DNA of 64,000 nucleotides from Chloroflexota bacterium (GTDB lineage Bacteria; Chloroflexota; Anaerolineae; Aggregatilineales; Phototrophicaceae). The notes below the pieces were generated by a model. The model did not search any database and was not told the DNA's origin. It worked only from the letters and a program-made list of their open reading frames with translations. Where the stretch lies: contig VXLV01000066.1 of the NCBI GenBank assembly GCA_009841405.1, forward strand, positions 1-64,000, read 5' to 3'. Of the stretch, positions 28,796-38,723 are shown piece by piece (position 1 is the first letter of the stretch; every line of letters starts with the position of its first letter). The position numbers and the translations under genes are program-made.

Positions 28796-29179
28796 ATGTC
28801 CGTAATCAATTGGTTTGAAGTGCCGGTCGCTGACTTCGAGCGCGCCAAGACTTTCTACGAAACCGTGCTGGACAAGCAGCTATTCGTCAACGACCAGCGC
28901 GAGACGATGGGCAGCATTTTGGGCGTCTTCCCGCATGATGGCCAGGTCGGCGGCTGCCTGGTTCACAATCCGCAGTACGGCTATACGCCCTCAGCCGAAG
29001 GCACGCTAGTCTACTTCACGATCACGGGCAACATGGACAGCGCGTTGACGCGCGTGCCCGCTGCCGGCGGCCAGGTGCTGCTGCCCAAAACGGAGCTGGG
29101 CGAAAACGCCGGCGGCGGCTACGTCAGCTGGGTGCGGGATACCGAGGGCAATAAAGTCGGCTTCTACTCGGAATCATAA
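28796..29179 (+). CDS. VOC (glyoxalase/bleomycin-resistance) family protein
   Basis: INWFEVPVADFERAKTFYETVLDKQL ... GGGYVSWVRDTEGNKVGFYSES. Confidence 0.9.
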   Translation: MSVINWFEVPVADFERAKTFYETVLDKQLFVNDQRETMGSILGVFPHDGQVGGCLVHNPQYGYTPSAEGTLVYFTITGNMDSALTRVPAAGGQVLLPKTELGENAGGGYVSWVRDTEGNKVGFYSES

Positions 29180-29195
29180 TTCGAGCGAAAAGCCG

Positions 29196-30263
29196 CTAAT
29201 CGAAAGACTCGACGACAGGCTCGCGCTTTTTCTTGCCCGGGACCAGCGAACTGAGCCGCCGTATCAGGCGCGGCGTTTCACGTTCGATGTTGACGGTATC
29301 CTCGATCAGATTGACCACGGTCGTCGCCATGATGACCAGGGTCAGATACATGTAGGCGACCACGGCATAGGTCTCGACATAGCGAAACGAGCGCCCTGAC
29401 GACGTCTTGGCGATTTGCGTGATATCGCGAATGCCAAGGAAAGCGAGCAGCGAAGAGTCTTTGATCATCGCCACGAAGTCGTTGCCGAGCGGCGGCAGCA
29501 CATTGCGAAAGGCTTGCGGCAGCACCACCGTTCGCATCGTCTGCCAGTAGGTCATGCCGACTGAGTAGGCCGCTTCGAACTGGCCCTTGGGTATCGACTG
29601 AATGCCGGCGCGCACCGTTTCCGACATATAGGCGCCGTAGGTAATCGCGAGCGCCACAACGGCCGTGCCGGCCGAGCTGCCGCGCCAAATGAGGTCGGGA
29701 ATCTCCGGATCATTCGCCAGGTCGCGCACACCCTCCACAAGCGTGCTGTTGATCAGGTCGCGCAACGCCGGCACAACAATGAAACCGGTAACCAGCAGAA
29801 CAACCAGAATCGGGATGCCGCGCATGACGCTAACGTATACTGTGCAGACGTTGTATAGACCGATACGGAGGATGCGCAAGATTCCTTTGCGCCGCGACTC
29901 GCGCGATTGCGGCGGCGCCGGCGGATTCGAGCGGACAATGCCGACGACGACCGCGATGGTCAGCGCGGTCACATATGACGCGATGCTGACAAAGAGCGTC
30001 ATACTGACGCCGTCTATCAGCTGATTGAAGATATTCGAATAGACCTTGTCCGTGAGGATGCTGATCGCAAGCAAGATCCCGAGAATCACCAGAAAGATGA
30101 TCCAGTAAGGCAGCGTATAAAGGCGCGCCAGGCGCATCGCCCGTCCGCGTGATTCAGCGATAACCTGCTCCAAATCGGGTTCGGGCGGCCGTGACGGCAT
30201 TCGGGATCCCCAGTCAAGTTTGCGCGTCAAATGCAAAGTGGGACAGTACCAAGCCTGTCCCAC
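29196..30263 (-). CDS. Polar amino-acid ABC transporter permease (HisM/GlnP type)
   Basis: GVSMTLFVSIASYVTALTIAVVVG; GAYMSETVRAGIQSIPKGQFEAAYSVGMTYWQTMRTVVLPQAFRNVLPPLGNDFVAMIKDSSLLAFLG; start may be MPSRPPEPD. Confidence 0.9.
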   Translation of the reverse strand: MGQAWYCPTLHLTRKLDWGSRMPSRPPEPDLEQVIAESRGRAMRLARLYTLPYWIIFLVILGILLAISILTDKVYSNIFNQLIDGVSMTLFVSIASYVTALTIAVVVGIVRSNPPAPPQSRESRRKGILRILRIGLYNVCTVYVSVMRGIPILVVLLVTGFIVVPALRDLINSTLVEGVRDLANDPEIPDLIWRGSSAGTAVVALAITYGAYMSETVRAGIQSIPKGQFEAAYSVGMTYWQTMRTVVLPQAFRNVLPPLGNDFVAMIKDSSLLAFLGIRDITQIAKTSSGRSFRYVETYAVVAYMYLTLVIMATTVVNLIEDTVNIERETPRLIRRLSSLVPGKKKREPVVESFD

Positions 30264-30288
30264 TCGTTATGGATTTGAAACGTCCGGC

Positions 30289-31854
30289 CTAGTCTTGGCC
30301 GCAGGGCCCGGTGGTCATTCCCCATGTGTCATTAATGACCTTCATTGCGCCGTCCGCCATCATGCTGTCCAGCGCCATGTTGAATAGCTCAACCAGGTCG
30401 GAGCCTTGCGGGAAAATCATGCCCAACTGCTGCTTGATCAGGTCATCCGACAGCAGCTTGATCCGGTCCGCGTTCAATCCCACATAGCCCTGGCCTGCCA
30501 CGTCATCAACCACCATCGCGTCGATATCGCCGGTCATCAGCGCCTGCACCGCCAGCCCGAAATCGCCATAGCTGACGATGCGACTCTCGTCGCCGCCCAA
30601 CATCTCCACGGCCGCGATATAGTTCGTCGTTGCCACTTGTGTGCCTACGACATAATCTCCGGCCACAAATTCTTCGGCGCCGCTGAAGCGGTCTTCGTCA
30701 AGGCGCACCATCATGCGCTGGACGACATCGTGATAGCATTGCGAGAAGTCGACAATCTCCGCGCGCTCCGCGAGAATCGTGATGCCATTCGCCGATACGT
30801 CGTACTCCCCGTTTGAGACAGCGACAATCAAGCCTTCCCAGCTCGTTTCGATGTATTCCGGCACACAATTCAGTCGGGCGCAGATTTCGCCCAAGGTATC
30901 GTAATCCCAGCCTTCGCCTTCACCGGTCTCTTCGTTCAAGACGTTAAAGGGCGGATAGGCGTTCTCGACGGCCACCGTAACCGCGCGGCCGCCCAGATCG
31001 GGCAAGGCCATGTCTTCTTGCACGCCGCATGGTCCGGTGGTCATTCCCCATCTGTCATTAATGACCTTCATTGCGCCGTCCGCCATCATGCTGTCCAGCG
31101 CCGTATTGAAGGGCTCAACCAGCTCGGAGCCCTGCGGGAAAATCATGCCCAACTGCTGCTTGATCAGGTCATCCGACAGCAGCTTGATCCGGTCCGCGTT
31201 CAATCCCACATAGCCCTGGCCTGCCACGTCATCAACCACCATCGCGTCGATATCGCCGGTCATCAGCGCCTGCACCGCCAGCCCGAAATCGCCATAGCTG
31301 ACGATGCGACTCTCGTCGCCGCCCAACATCTCCACGGCCGCGATATAGTTCGTCGTTGCCACTTGTGTGCCTACGACATAATCTCCGGCCACAAATTCTT
31401 CGGCGCCGCTGAAGCGGTCTTCGTCAAGGCGCACCATCATGCGCTGGACGACATCGTGATAGCATTGCGAGAAGTCGACAATCTCCGCGCGCTCCGCGAG
31501 AATCGTGATGCCATTCGCCGATACGTCGTACTCCCCGTTTGAGACAGCGACAATCAAGCCTTCCCAGCTCGTTTCGATGTATTCCGGCACACAATTCAGT
31601 CGGGCGCAGATTTCGCCCAAGGTATCGTAATCCCAGCCTTCGCCTTCGCCGGTCTCTTCGTTCAAAACGTTAAAGGGCGGATAGGCGTTCTCGACGGCCA
31701 CTGTGATTACCCGGCCTTCAAGGTCGGGCAATTCGCCATGCGCCAGAACCGAAGAAAACGGCAGCGCAAGCAGCAAAAGTAGAACAAACAAAATCACTCT
31801 CTTTCCGGTGCTCATTTTTGTCCTCCATGGATCGCGGGAACGGAAATGTGACAC
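30289..31854 (-). CDS. Amino-acid ABC transporter substrate-binding protein with two tandem, nearly identical SBP_bac_3 domains
   Basis: Signal peptide; two copies of VTVAVENAYPPFNVLNEETGEGEGWDYDTLGEICARLNC...WGMTTGPCG within one ORF. Confidence 0.9.
   Translation of the reverse strand: MSHFRSRDPWRTKMSTGKRVILFVLLLLLALPFSSVLAHGELPDLEGRVITVAVENAYPPFNVLNEETGEGEGWDYDTLGEICARLNCVPEYIETSWEGLIVAVSNGEYDVSANGITILAERAEIVDFSQCYHDVVQRMMVRLDEDRFSGAEEFVAGDYVVGTQVATTNYIAAVEMLGGDESRIVSYGDFGLAVQALMTGDIDAMVVDDVAGQGYVGLNADRIKLLSDDLIKQQLGMIFPQGSELVEPFNTALDSMMADGAMKVINDRWGMTTGPCGVQEDMALPDLGGRAVTVAVENAYPPFNVLNEETGEGEGWDYDTLGEICARLNCVPEYIETSWEGLIVAVSNGEYDVSANGITILAERAEIVDFSQCYHDVVQRMMVRLDEDRFSGAEEFVAGDYVVGTQVATTNYIAAVEMLGGDESRIVSYGDFGLAVQALMTGDIDAMVVDDVAGQGYVGLNADRIKLLSDDLIKQQLGMIFPQGSDLVELFNMALDSMMADGAMKVINDTWGMTTGPCGQD
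30310..31735. repeat. 726-bp direct tandem repeat within the SBP gene
   Basis: ggtggtcattccccat at 30310 and at 31036; the two units are nearly identical throughout. Confidence 0.9.
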
Positions 31855-31944
31855 TATTCAGGTGAAGTTATTGTAACACCCAATTCCCCCGACTCCTATA
31901 GCGCTGCGGGATTGGCGCTGTCCCCGCCCGCACCCAGCGCGGAT

Positions 31945-31972
31945 TTGACAATTGACGTCAGCCGTCTATTAT
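31945..31972 (+). promoter_or_regulatory. sigma70-like promoter (TTGACA-16-TATTAT)
   Basis: TTGACA 31945-31950, TATTAT 31967-31972, upstream of the CDS at 32043. Confidence 0.5.
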
Positions 31973-32042
31973 CATAGCGAGCCTGCTTCGGTTGCATTCA
32001 GCGCCTTGGCTTGCATAAAAGACCTGAGAGCGAGAAACTGAC

Positions 32043-33188
32043 GTGACTGTATCCCACTGGCAATACACAGAACAGACCGAGCGCGAGGTTGACTTTCTCG
32101 TCGTGGGCGCGGGCCTGGCCGGCTGCAGCGCCGCTTATTTCGCCCGGCAGTTGCACAATCGCGATGTGGTCATCACCGATGCGCGCGATGTCGCCCTGGG
32201 CGCCAGCGGACGCAACGCCGGCTTCATGATCAGCGGCCTCGACACCTATTACCACCGCGCCATCGAAGAATACGGCCACGATGCGGCGCGCGAAGTCTGG
32301 GCCATGTCGCAGCGCAGCTTCGGCCATTGGCGCGCCTTCATCGAAAGCAGCCCCTTTCCCGTCCCGCTGGACGACGGCGGTTCGCTGCTGTTAGCCGAGA
32401 CAAAAGAAGAAGCCAAGGAACTGGAACTGGCGGCGCGCGCGCTGGACGCCGACAAAATCGAGATCGCGTATTACAGCCGCGACCCGCTGGAACGCGGCTA
32501 CTACGCCGCGATCGAGCAGCCGCTGGACGCCGGCGTGCAGCCCTACCTGCTGGTGAAGTCGATCATGGCGCAGTGCGGCGCGGAGCTTATCGCCAACAAT
32601 GAATTGTATCGCCTGGAGCAAACGGGCGATTGCGTTCGCGTTTACACGCGCAAGTACATTTTCAAGGCGCAGTACGTCCTGCTCTGCACCAATGCCTGGT
32701 CGCCGCTAATCGACCCTTATTTCATCGGCAAGGTCACGCCGACGCGGGCGCAGTGCCTGGTCACGGAGCCGATCGATCATGTGCCCGTCCCCTTTTGCGG
32801 CTACAGCGACTACGGCATGATGTATTATCGCAGCACCTTTGACGGGCGCTTCCTGCTGGGCGGCGGCCGACAGCATTACCGTGCCGTCGAAGGCGACACG
32901 ACTGAAGATCGCGTCAATCCCGGCGTGCAGGCCTTTCTGGATGACTACATGAAGAAGTACTTCCCCGATGTGACGGCGCCGGTGGCCCATCGCTGGAGCG
33001 GCATCATGGGCTTCAGTTGCGACGGCTTGCCCCTGGTGGGGACCTTGCCCGGGCGCTCGCGCATTGGCTTCGCGGTCGGCTTCACCGGGCACGGACTGGC
33101 GCTGGCGGGCGCCACGGTGGAGCGGGCGGTCGACAAGTTAATCGCCGGCCGCCATGCCGGCGCTGTGGATGTCTCTCGATTTGACTGA
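32043..33188 (+). CDS. FAD-dependent oxidoreductase (DAO/DadA-like)
   Basis: VDFLVVGAGLAGCSAAYFARQ; GASGRNAGFMISG; HRWSGIMGFSCDGLPLVGTLPG; GTG start. Confidence 0.88.
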   Translation: MTVSHWQYTEQTEREVDFLVVGAGLAGCSAAYFARQLHNRDVVITDARDVALGASGRNAGFMISGLDTYYHRAIEEYGHDAAREVWAMSQRSFGHWRAFIESSPFPVPLDDGGSLLLAETKEEAKELELAARALDADKIEIAYYSRDPLERGYYAAIEQPLDAGVQPYLLVKSIMAQCGAELIANNELYRLEQTGDCVRVYTRKYIFKAQYVLLCTNAWSPLIDPYFIGKVTPTRAQCLVTEPIDHVPVPFCGYSDYGMMYYRSTFDGRFLLGGGRQHYRAVEGDTTEDRVNPGVQAFLDDYMKKYFPDVTAPVAHRWSGIMGFSCDGLPLVGTLPGRSRIGFAVGFTGHGLALAGATVERAVDKLIAGRHAGAVDVSRFD

Positions 33189-33209
33189 GACGCTTTTGCG
33201 CGCCGGCGC

Positions 33210-33890
33210 CTATTCCTCGCGCAAGACGTAACCGACGCCGCGCACCGTGTAGATTAGCCGACTGCCGCCCTCGATCTCCGTCTTTTGCCGCAGGTAGCGC
33301 ACATAGACCTCGATGATATTGCTCTCGCCGCCAAAGTCATAACCCCAGACGCGGTCGAAAATGATATCGCGCGTCAGCACCTGGCGCGGGTTGCGCATGA
33401 AAAGTTGCAACAATTCGTATTCCTTGGCCGTCAGGTCAATCGCCGTGTCACGCCGATGCGCGCGATGGGTGCCGGTATCCAGCGTGAGATCCGCGAAACG
33501 CAGCACCTCGGGTTGCGAAGACGGCGCCGAGCGCCGCAGCAGCGCGCGCACGCGAGCGATCAGCTCGTCGATGGCGAATGGTTTGACCAGGTAATCGTCC
33601 GCGCCCGCCTCCAATCCGCTGACGCGATCACGCACTTCATCCTTGGCCGTCAACATCAGAATCGCCACATCGCCGCCGGCTCTCAATCGGCGGCAAACTT
33701 CCAGGCCGTCCAGACCAGGCAGCATCCAATCGAGGATCACCAGATCGGGCGGATTGTCGCGCGCCATGACGAGACCGGACTGACCGTCAGCGGCGACGCT
33801 GACCAGGAAGCCTTCGTAGATCAAGCCGCGCTCCAGGAATTGTGAAATGCGCGCTTCGTCTTCAATAATAAGAATGCGTTCTCGCGTCAT
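33210..33890 (-). CDS. OmpR/PhoB-family response regulator
   Basis: [40 protein letters not shown]-terminal winged helix [31 protein letters not shown]. Confidence 0.95.
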   Translation of the reverse strand: MTRERILIIEDEARISQFLERGLIYEGFLVSVAADGQSGLVMARDNPPDLVILDWMLPGLDGLEVCRRLRAGGDVAILMLTAKDEVRDRVSGLEAGADDYLVKPFAIDELIARVRALLRRSAPSSQPEVLRFADLTLDTGTHRAHRRDTAIDLTAKEYELLQLFMRNPRQVLTRDIIFDRVWGYDFGGESNIIEVYVRYLRQKTEIEGGSRLIYTVRGVGYVLREE

Positions 33891-34089
33891 GCTCTCCCCC
33901 CATGACAGTAAGCTACTCCATCATGATAGACGGCCTGTATGAGTATCTGATTAGAATAGATTAAACCTATGGTATTGAGAGCAGGTCCCGAGGGGTCATG
34001 GCCGTCGGCGGGCCAATGGTCCAGCAAGCTGGCTGCGTTGAAGGTCGAACGCTGCAAGCGCTTCCGGGCGGCGCGCGCGTTACATGCAG

Positions 34090-35238
34090 TTACCACTCCG
34101 CCACGGAGCCGTCTTCACGGCGCCAGCGCGGATTGCGCCAGCGGAATCCGTGGTCGGAGGCGGCGCGAACCTTGGCTTCGTCGATCTCAATGCCCAGGCC
34201 GGGCGCGGCCGGCACCGGCACATAGCCATCTTGATAATCAAAGACCGTGGGGTCCGCCAGGTAATCGAGCAAATCAGCCTGCGTATTGTAATGCAGGCCG
34301 AGGCTCTGCTCCTGAATCAGGGCGTTGTAGGCGACGGCGTCGACCTGCAAGCAAGAGGCCAGCGCAATCGGACCCAGCGGGCAATGCGGCGCCAGCGCCA
34401 CATCATAAGCCTCCGCCATCGCGGCGATGCGCAGCACTTCCGAGATGCCCCCGGCGTGTGATACATCGGGCTGAATGATATCGACGCTGCCCTCGGCCAG
34501 AATCGTCTTGAAATCCCAGCGCGAGTACATGCGCTCGCCAGTGGCGATCGGGATTGAAGTCGAGCGCTTAAGATCCAGCAGCGATTCGTTGTGCATCGGC
34601 AAGATTGGCTCTTCAACGAACATCAAATGATACGGCTCTAACTCGCGGATCAACATCTTGGCCATCGGTTTATGCACGCGGCCATGAAAATCGACCGCGA
34701 TGCTGAAATCATCCCCGACCTGCTGCCGCACCGACGCCACCCGCGCGACCGCCGCGTCAATATGCGCGAAGGTGTCCATATAATGCACTTCGTTGACCGC
34801 GCCCATTTTAACCGCGCGCAAGCCTTCGTCCTTCCGCTGCTGCGCCTGCCGCGCCACATCCGCCGGGCGATCGCCGCCGATGCCGGCGTAAATCTGCACC
34901 CGGTCGCGCACCTTGCCGCCCAGCAAATCATAAGCCGGCACGCCGTGAAACTTGCCCTTGATATCCCAAAGCGCCTGGTTGACGCCGGCGATGGCGCTCA
35001 TCATCACTGGTCCGCCGCGATAGAAGCGCGCCCGAAAAAGCGTCTGCCAGATGTCCTCGATCTGGCGCGGGTCCCGCCCCAGCAGGTAGTCGGCCATATC
35101 CTCGACCGCGCCGCGAACTGTGCCCGCTTGCCCCTCCACAATGGGCTCGCCCCAGCCGAAGTAGCCGTCATCGGTCGAAATCTTGAGAAAGAGCCAGCGC
35201 GGCGGTACGGTGAAGAGTTCCAGCTGCGTGATTTTCAT
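34090..35238 (-). CDS. dgoD: Mandelate racemase/enolase superfamily, galactonate dehydratase-like
   Basis: MKITQLELFTVPPRWLFLKISTDDGYFGWGEPIVEG; FVEEPILP; PIATGERMYSRWDFK; DIIQPDVSHAGGISE; LAPHCPLGPIA. Confidence 0.85.
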   Translation of the reverse strand: MKITQLELFTVPPRWLFLKISTDDGYFGWGEPIVEGQAGTVRGAVEDMADYLLGRDPRQIEDIWQTLFRARFYRGGPVMMSAIAGVNQALWDIKGKFHGVPAYDLLGGKVRDRVQIYAGIGGDRPADVARQAQQRKDEGLRAVKMGAVNEVHYMDTFAHIDAAVARVASVRQQVGDDFSIAVDFHGRVHKPMAKMLIRELEPYHLMFVEEPILPMHNESLLDLKRSTSIPIATGERMYSRWDFKTILAEGSVDIIQPDVSHAGGISEVLRIAAMAEAYDVALAPHCPLGPIALASCLQVDAVAYNALIQEQSLGLHYNTQADLLDYLADPTVFDYQDGYVPVPAAPGLGIEIDEAKVRAASDHGFRWRNPRWRREDGSVAEW

Positions 35239-35275
35239 GGACTCGTCCTTGTCTTCAACTCCCTGATTATCGCAA

Positions 35276-36736
35276 ATGGATTATAATGAGACGATAAAGC
35301 GTTTCCAAATTGAAGCGGAAAGGCAGCCCTCGTTGAAGCCTGCGGTTACTCCACTGCGCCGCCCAATTGGCCGGCGACTTGTTGTTCCGGCCTTTCTGCT
35401 TGGCTGGCTCCTTTTGCAGAGCGCGGGTCCGGTATCCGCCGCGACGACAGGGGAGGGCTCGGCCGCGGTCAATCCATTCATCCCGCTGATGCTGGCGCTG
35501 GGCATCATCCTGCTGGCGTCGCGGGCCGGCGGCGCAATCGCCCGGCTCTTGGGCCAGCCGCGCGTTCTGGGCCAGCTGATTGTGGGCGTCGTCCTGGGCC
35601 CGACCGTGCTCGACATGCTGCACTGGGGCATCCTGCAAGGCGTCGACCTGCAAAGCACCGTCAAGGAATTCGCCGAGCTGGGCGTGCTGCTGCTGATGTT
35701 CAACATCGGCCTGGAAGTACACCTCAGCGAACTGGCCAAGGTCGGCAAGGTGGCGGTCTTCGCCGGCGTGCTCGGCGTGGTCGTGCCGGTGGCCTTCACC
35801 GCCGTAGTCTTGCTGCCTTACGGCTATGACATGATCCCTGCCTTATTCGCCGGCGTGACCCTCGCGGCGACCTCGGTCAGCATCTCGGCGCAAGTGCTGC
35901 TCGAGCTCGGTTACCTGCATACCAAAGAAGGCAACGCCCTGCTGGCGACCGCGCTGATCGACGATGTGCTGGCCATCCTGGCCGTATCGCTGACCCTGGT
36001 GCTGGCGGGTGCTGGCGGCAGCCAAAGTCAGGCGGGCGCCGATTACAGTCAACTGCTGGTCATCATCCTGCAGATGGCCGGCTATATCATCGTCGCTTTC
36101 TTGCTGGCCTGGTACGGTTTGCCGCGTATCATGCGCTGGATCCAGCAGCATTCGCCGCTGTCGTCAGCTGACGGCATCCCCATCTTCGCGCTGATTAGCG
36201 CCTTGCTCTTCGGCTGGTCGGCGGAGTATATCGGCGGCGTGGCGGCCATCACCGGCGCCTTCATCGCCGGCGTCGGCCTCAGCCAACTTCCCGCCACCGG
36301 CATGAAACGCCAGATCGAACAGTCGATGAGCCAACTTGCTTATGTATTTCTGGTGCCGATCTTCTTCGTCGACGTGGGCCTGGAGACCGACCTCAGCGTC
36401 TTCCAACTCGATGCCCTGCCCTTCATGCTGCTGCTGCTGCTGATGGCCGTGCTCAGCAAGGTGCTCGGCGCCGGTTTCGGCGCGCGCATGGGCGGCTTTG
36501 ACCTGAGGGAGTCGCTGCGCGTCGGCGTCTGCATGGTTTCGCGCGGCGAAGTCGGGCTGATCATTATCTCCATCGGCTTGACCAGCGGCATCCTCGACAG
36601 CAGCAGCGAGCTCTACGCGTCGCTCTTTATGGTCATCCTCCTGACAACCGTATTCACGCCGCCGATGGTGCGCTGGGTGTTCCAGGGCAAACAGCATGAG
36701 GCGCGCAAGCACCCGGCCCTCGTCACCGGCCAGTGA
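35276..36736 (+). CDS. CPA2-type cation:proton antiporter (KefB-like)
   Basis: GQPRVLGQLIVGVVLGP; LLMFNIGLEVHLSEL; ATSVSISAQVLLELG; ALIDDVLAILAVSL; start site uncertain. Confidence 0.88.
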   Translation: MDYNETIKRFQIEAERQPSLKPAVTPLRRPIGRRLVVPAFLLGWLLLQSAGPVSAATTGEGSAAVNPFIPLMLALGIILLASRAGGAIARLLGQPRVLGQLIVGVVLGPTVLDMLHWGILQGVDLQSTVKEFAELGVLLLMFNIGLEVHLSELAKVGKVAVFAGVLGVVVPVAFTAVVLLPYGYDMIPALFAGVTLAATSVSISAQVLLELGYLHTKEGNALLATALIDDVLAILAVSLTLVLAGAGGSQSQAGADYSQLLVIILQMAGYIIVAFLLAWYGLPRIMRWIQQHSPLSSADGIPIFALISALLFGWSAEYIGGVAAITGAFIAGVGLSQLPATGMKRQIEQSMSQLAYVFLVPIFFVDVGLETDLSVFQLDALPFMLLLLLMAVLSKVLGAGFGARMGGFDLRESLRVGVCMVSRGEVGLIIISIGLTSGILDSSSELYASLFMVILLTTVFTPPMVRWVFQGKQHEARKHPALVTGQ

Positions 36737-36750
36737 GGGGAGACACAATC

Positions 36751-37134
36751 ATGAAATTGATTATCCTGATCACGTCCAATGTTGAGAATGGCCTGGATGT
36801 CGCCACGCGCTGGCAAGACGCGGGCGCGCCCGGCGTCACCATCCTCAAGAGCTTCGGTTTGCACAGCCTGCAGCGCGCCTCGCAGATCGAAGGCCTGGAG
36901 GTGCCCCTGCACATTGCCAGCTCAATGACGAGCCTGCTGGCTTACGTGCTGCGCGAAACGGAATTGAACAATCACGTCCTGCTGTCGGTCGTGCCCAAGG
37001 AGTTGATTCCATCGCTGCTGGACGAGGCGCGCGAGGTCATGGGCGACTTGATGGAGCCCAATCACGGCGTCGCTTTCGTCGTACCGCTGGACCAAGCCAT
37101 CGGCGTGCGAAACCCCGAGAGCGCGGTTGGCTAA
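36751..37134 (+). CDS. Small PII-like signalling protein
   Basis: MKLIILITSNVENGLDVATRWQDAGAPGVTILKSFGLHSL; LNNHVLLSVVPKELIPSLLDEAREV. Confidence 0.55.
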   Translation: MKLIILITSNVENGLDVATRWQDAGAPGVTILKSFGLHSLQRASQIEGLEVPLHIASSMTSLLAYVLRETELNNHVLLSVVPKELIPSLLDEAREVMGDLMEPNHGVAFVVPLDQAIGVRNPESAVG

Positions 37135-37137
37135 AGC

Positions 37138-38439
37138 TTACCACTGAGGCGCCCCAGGCGGGAAAACCGCGTGTGGCACGTTTCTCCATATACGTTCCAA
37201 CTGGTGAAGCGTCGGACAAAACAGATCTGATCGATACCCTTCCGCGCAGTACTGTCTGATCAAGCCCAATGCTCGATCTTTATTGAAATAGTTCGTCCCG
37301 CGCCGAGGGTTAAGACCAGTGGCAAGCGCGGTGTGAAGGAGTACGCTCGCGCCAGTGCCCATTTTCGCGCACAGTTCTTCCTCGTCTGCCTGTGACCCAA
37401 AATGCTTCCCCTCTTCATGCGTGTGTATGTGGCAAGCCTCATGGCCTAGCGCCCCGGCCGTTGCGACTTGATCGGCCTCGGCGGGACCATTCCCGTTTAT
37501 CGTCCACCTCATAAAGCAAGTTTGCACGCGGGCTTTTCTTTCGCGATCGTTGGCGAAGGCCCAGCATTGTGTCGACTGGCCATCACGAAACGCCGGAACA
37601 TGGACGCGCTCTTCTACGATTGAGTCCAGTCCGGTTATCACATAGTTGTACCAAGCCGGCGCTACGGCCTTCATAAATCCAAGCGTCGTCCTTATGTGTT
37701 GAATAAATCGACTCGAACCCTCGATCCTGGGTACAGGTCCCGTAAGCGCGATACCGGAAGTTTGCGGGAGGCCAGCGCACTGATTAATCTGATACACCCA
37801 CTGGCCCTGTTCCCTTTCTTCTTCGAATCGGCAATGCCATCCAAGAGAACAGCAACTGCCTCCGCTTGCCGGCGCGCTAGACGCGGGCCGCGCGGACGTG
37901 AAACATTGCCCGTTGTGAAACGCGTGGTAGCCGCGCACCCATTCCTCCTCGCTCTGGCACTGTCGATCAACTTGACAGCAATTGTTTACGCCTGCCGGCG
38001 CGCTGGCCACGGGTTGCGCCGGAGTCGTGTTCTGCGCCGGAACGGGCGCGGCGCATTGCCCGTTCTGATACGCCCAGTAGCCGGCAATCCATTCCGGATC
38101 ACTTTGGCATTGTCGATCAACGAAACAGCAGTTGTTTATTGGCGCGGACGGCTGCTGAGACCCGGTTGGCGCGCTGTCATCAATGCGGCTGAAATTGACC
38201 CAATCCGCCAGCCAAACTACGTTTCCGCCTCGGCTGATCTTCAGCCAACTGCCAGACGCGCCAACGACTCGCATTATCGTTCCCGCTGTAACTCTGTCCG
38301 CGATGTCGGCAGTCAGACTGGGCGCGGCCCTCAGGTTGAGCCCTCTGTTTGCCCGTATAGAGTATTCCTGCGCGGACGATACCGCGCAAAGCACAAGGCT
38401 CGCGAAAATCAGCGCAATACATTTTGCTCTCACACACAA
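37138..38439 (-). CDS. Secreted protein: signal peptide, SH3b, three Cys-Cys repeats and HExxH-containing C-terminal domain (copy A)
   Basis: MCVRAKCIALIFASLVLCAVSSAQ; RANRGLNLRAAPSLTADIADRVTAGTIMRVVG; NNCCFVDRQCQSDPEWIAGYWAYQNGQC; ALGHEACHIHTHEEG. Confidence 0.75.
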   Translation of the reverse strand: MCVRAKCIALIFASLVLCAVSSAQEYSIRANRGLNLRAAPSLTADIADRVTAGTIMRVVGASGSWLKISRGGNVVWLADWVNFSRIDDSAPTGSQQPSAPINNCCFVDRQCQSDPEWIAGYWAYQNGQCAAPVPAQNTTPAQPVASAPAGVNNCCQVDRQCQSEEEWVRGYHAFHNGQCFTSARPASSAPASGGSCCSLGWHCRFEEEREQGQWVYQINQCAGLPQTSGIALTGPVPRIEGSSRFIQHIRTTLGFMKAVAPAWYNYVITGLDSIVEERVHVPAFRDGQSTQCWAFANDRERKARVQTCFMRWTINGNGPAEADQVATAGALGHEACHIHTHEEGKHFGSQADEEELCAKMGTGASVLLHTALATGLNPRRGTNYFNKDRALGLIRQYCAEGYRSDLFCPTLHQLERIWRNVPHAVFPPGAPQW

Positions 38440-38601
38440 CTCCTCATAACGGATGCCAGATCGACTGCTAGCAGTCTAGCAAAACGGAGCGCTAGCCGCA
38501 AAAGTAACTCCGAAACCGAATGAATCAAGCGCTAGGGGCTGCGCCCCAGCGAAGGCCATCGCGCACTTGAGTTCGGCGCCCGCCATGGCGTTTGACAGCG
38601 T

Positions 38602-38676
38602 CCAATCACGGCGTCGCTTGTCGTGCCGCTGGACCACGCCATCGGCGTGCGAAATCCCGAGAGCGCAGACGGCTAA
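38602..38676 (+). pseudogene. 3'-terminal fragment of the PII-like gene carried by the segmental duplication
   Basis: tccaatcacggcgtcgcttgtcgtgccgctggaccacgccatcggcgtgcgaaatcccgagagcgcagacggctaa matches 37058-37134 with a 2-nt deletion. Confidence 0.85.
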
Positions 38677-38723
38677 AGCTCACCACACAGGCGCCCCGGG
38701 CGGGAAAACCGCGTGTGGCAGAT

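Noticed and set aside
30406-31542. Two plus-strand ORFs (136 and 174 aa) that are near-identical
   Set aside because: Their similarity is only the antisense echo of the SBP gene duplication
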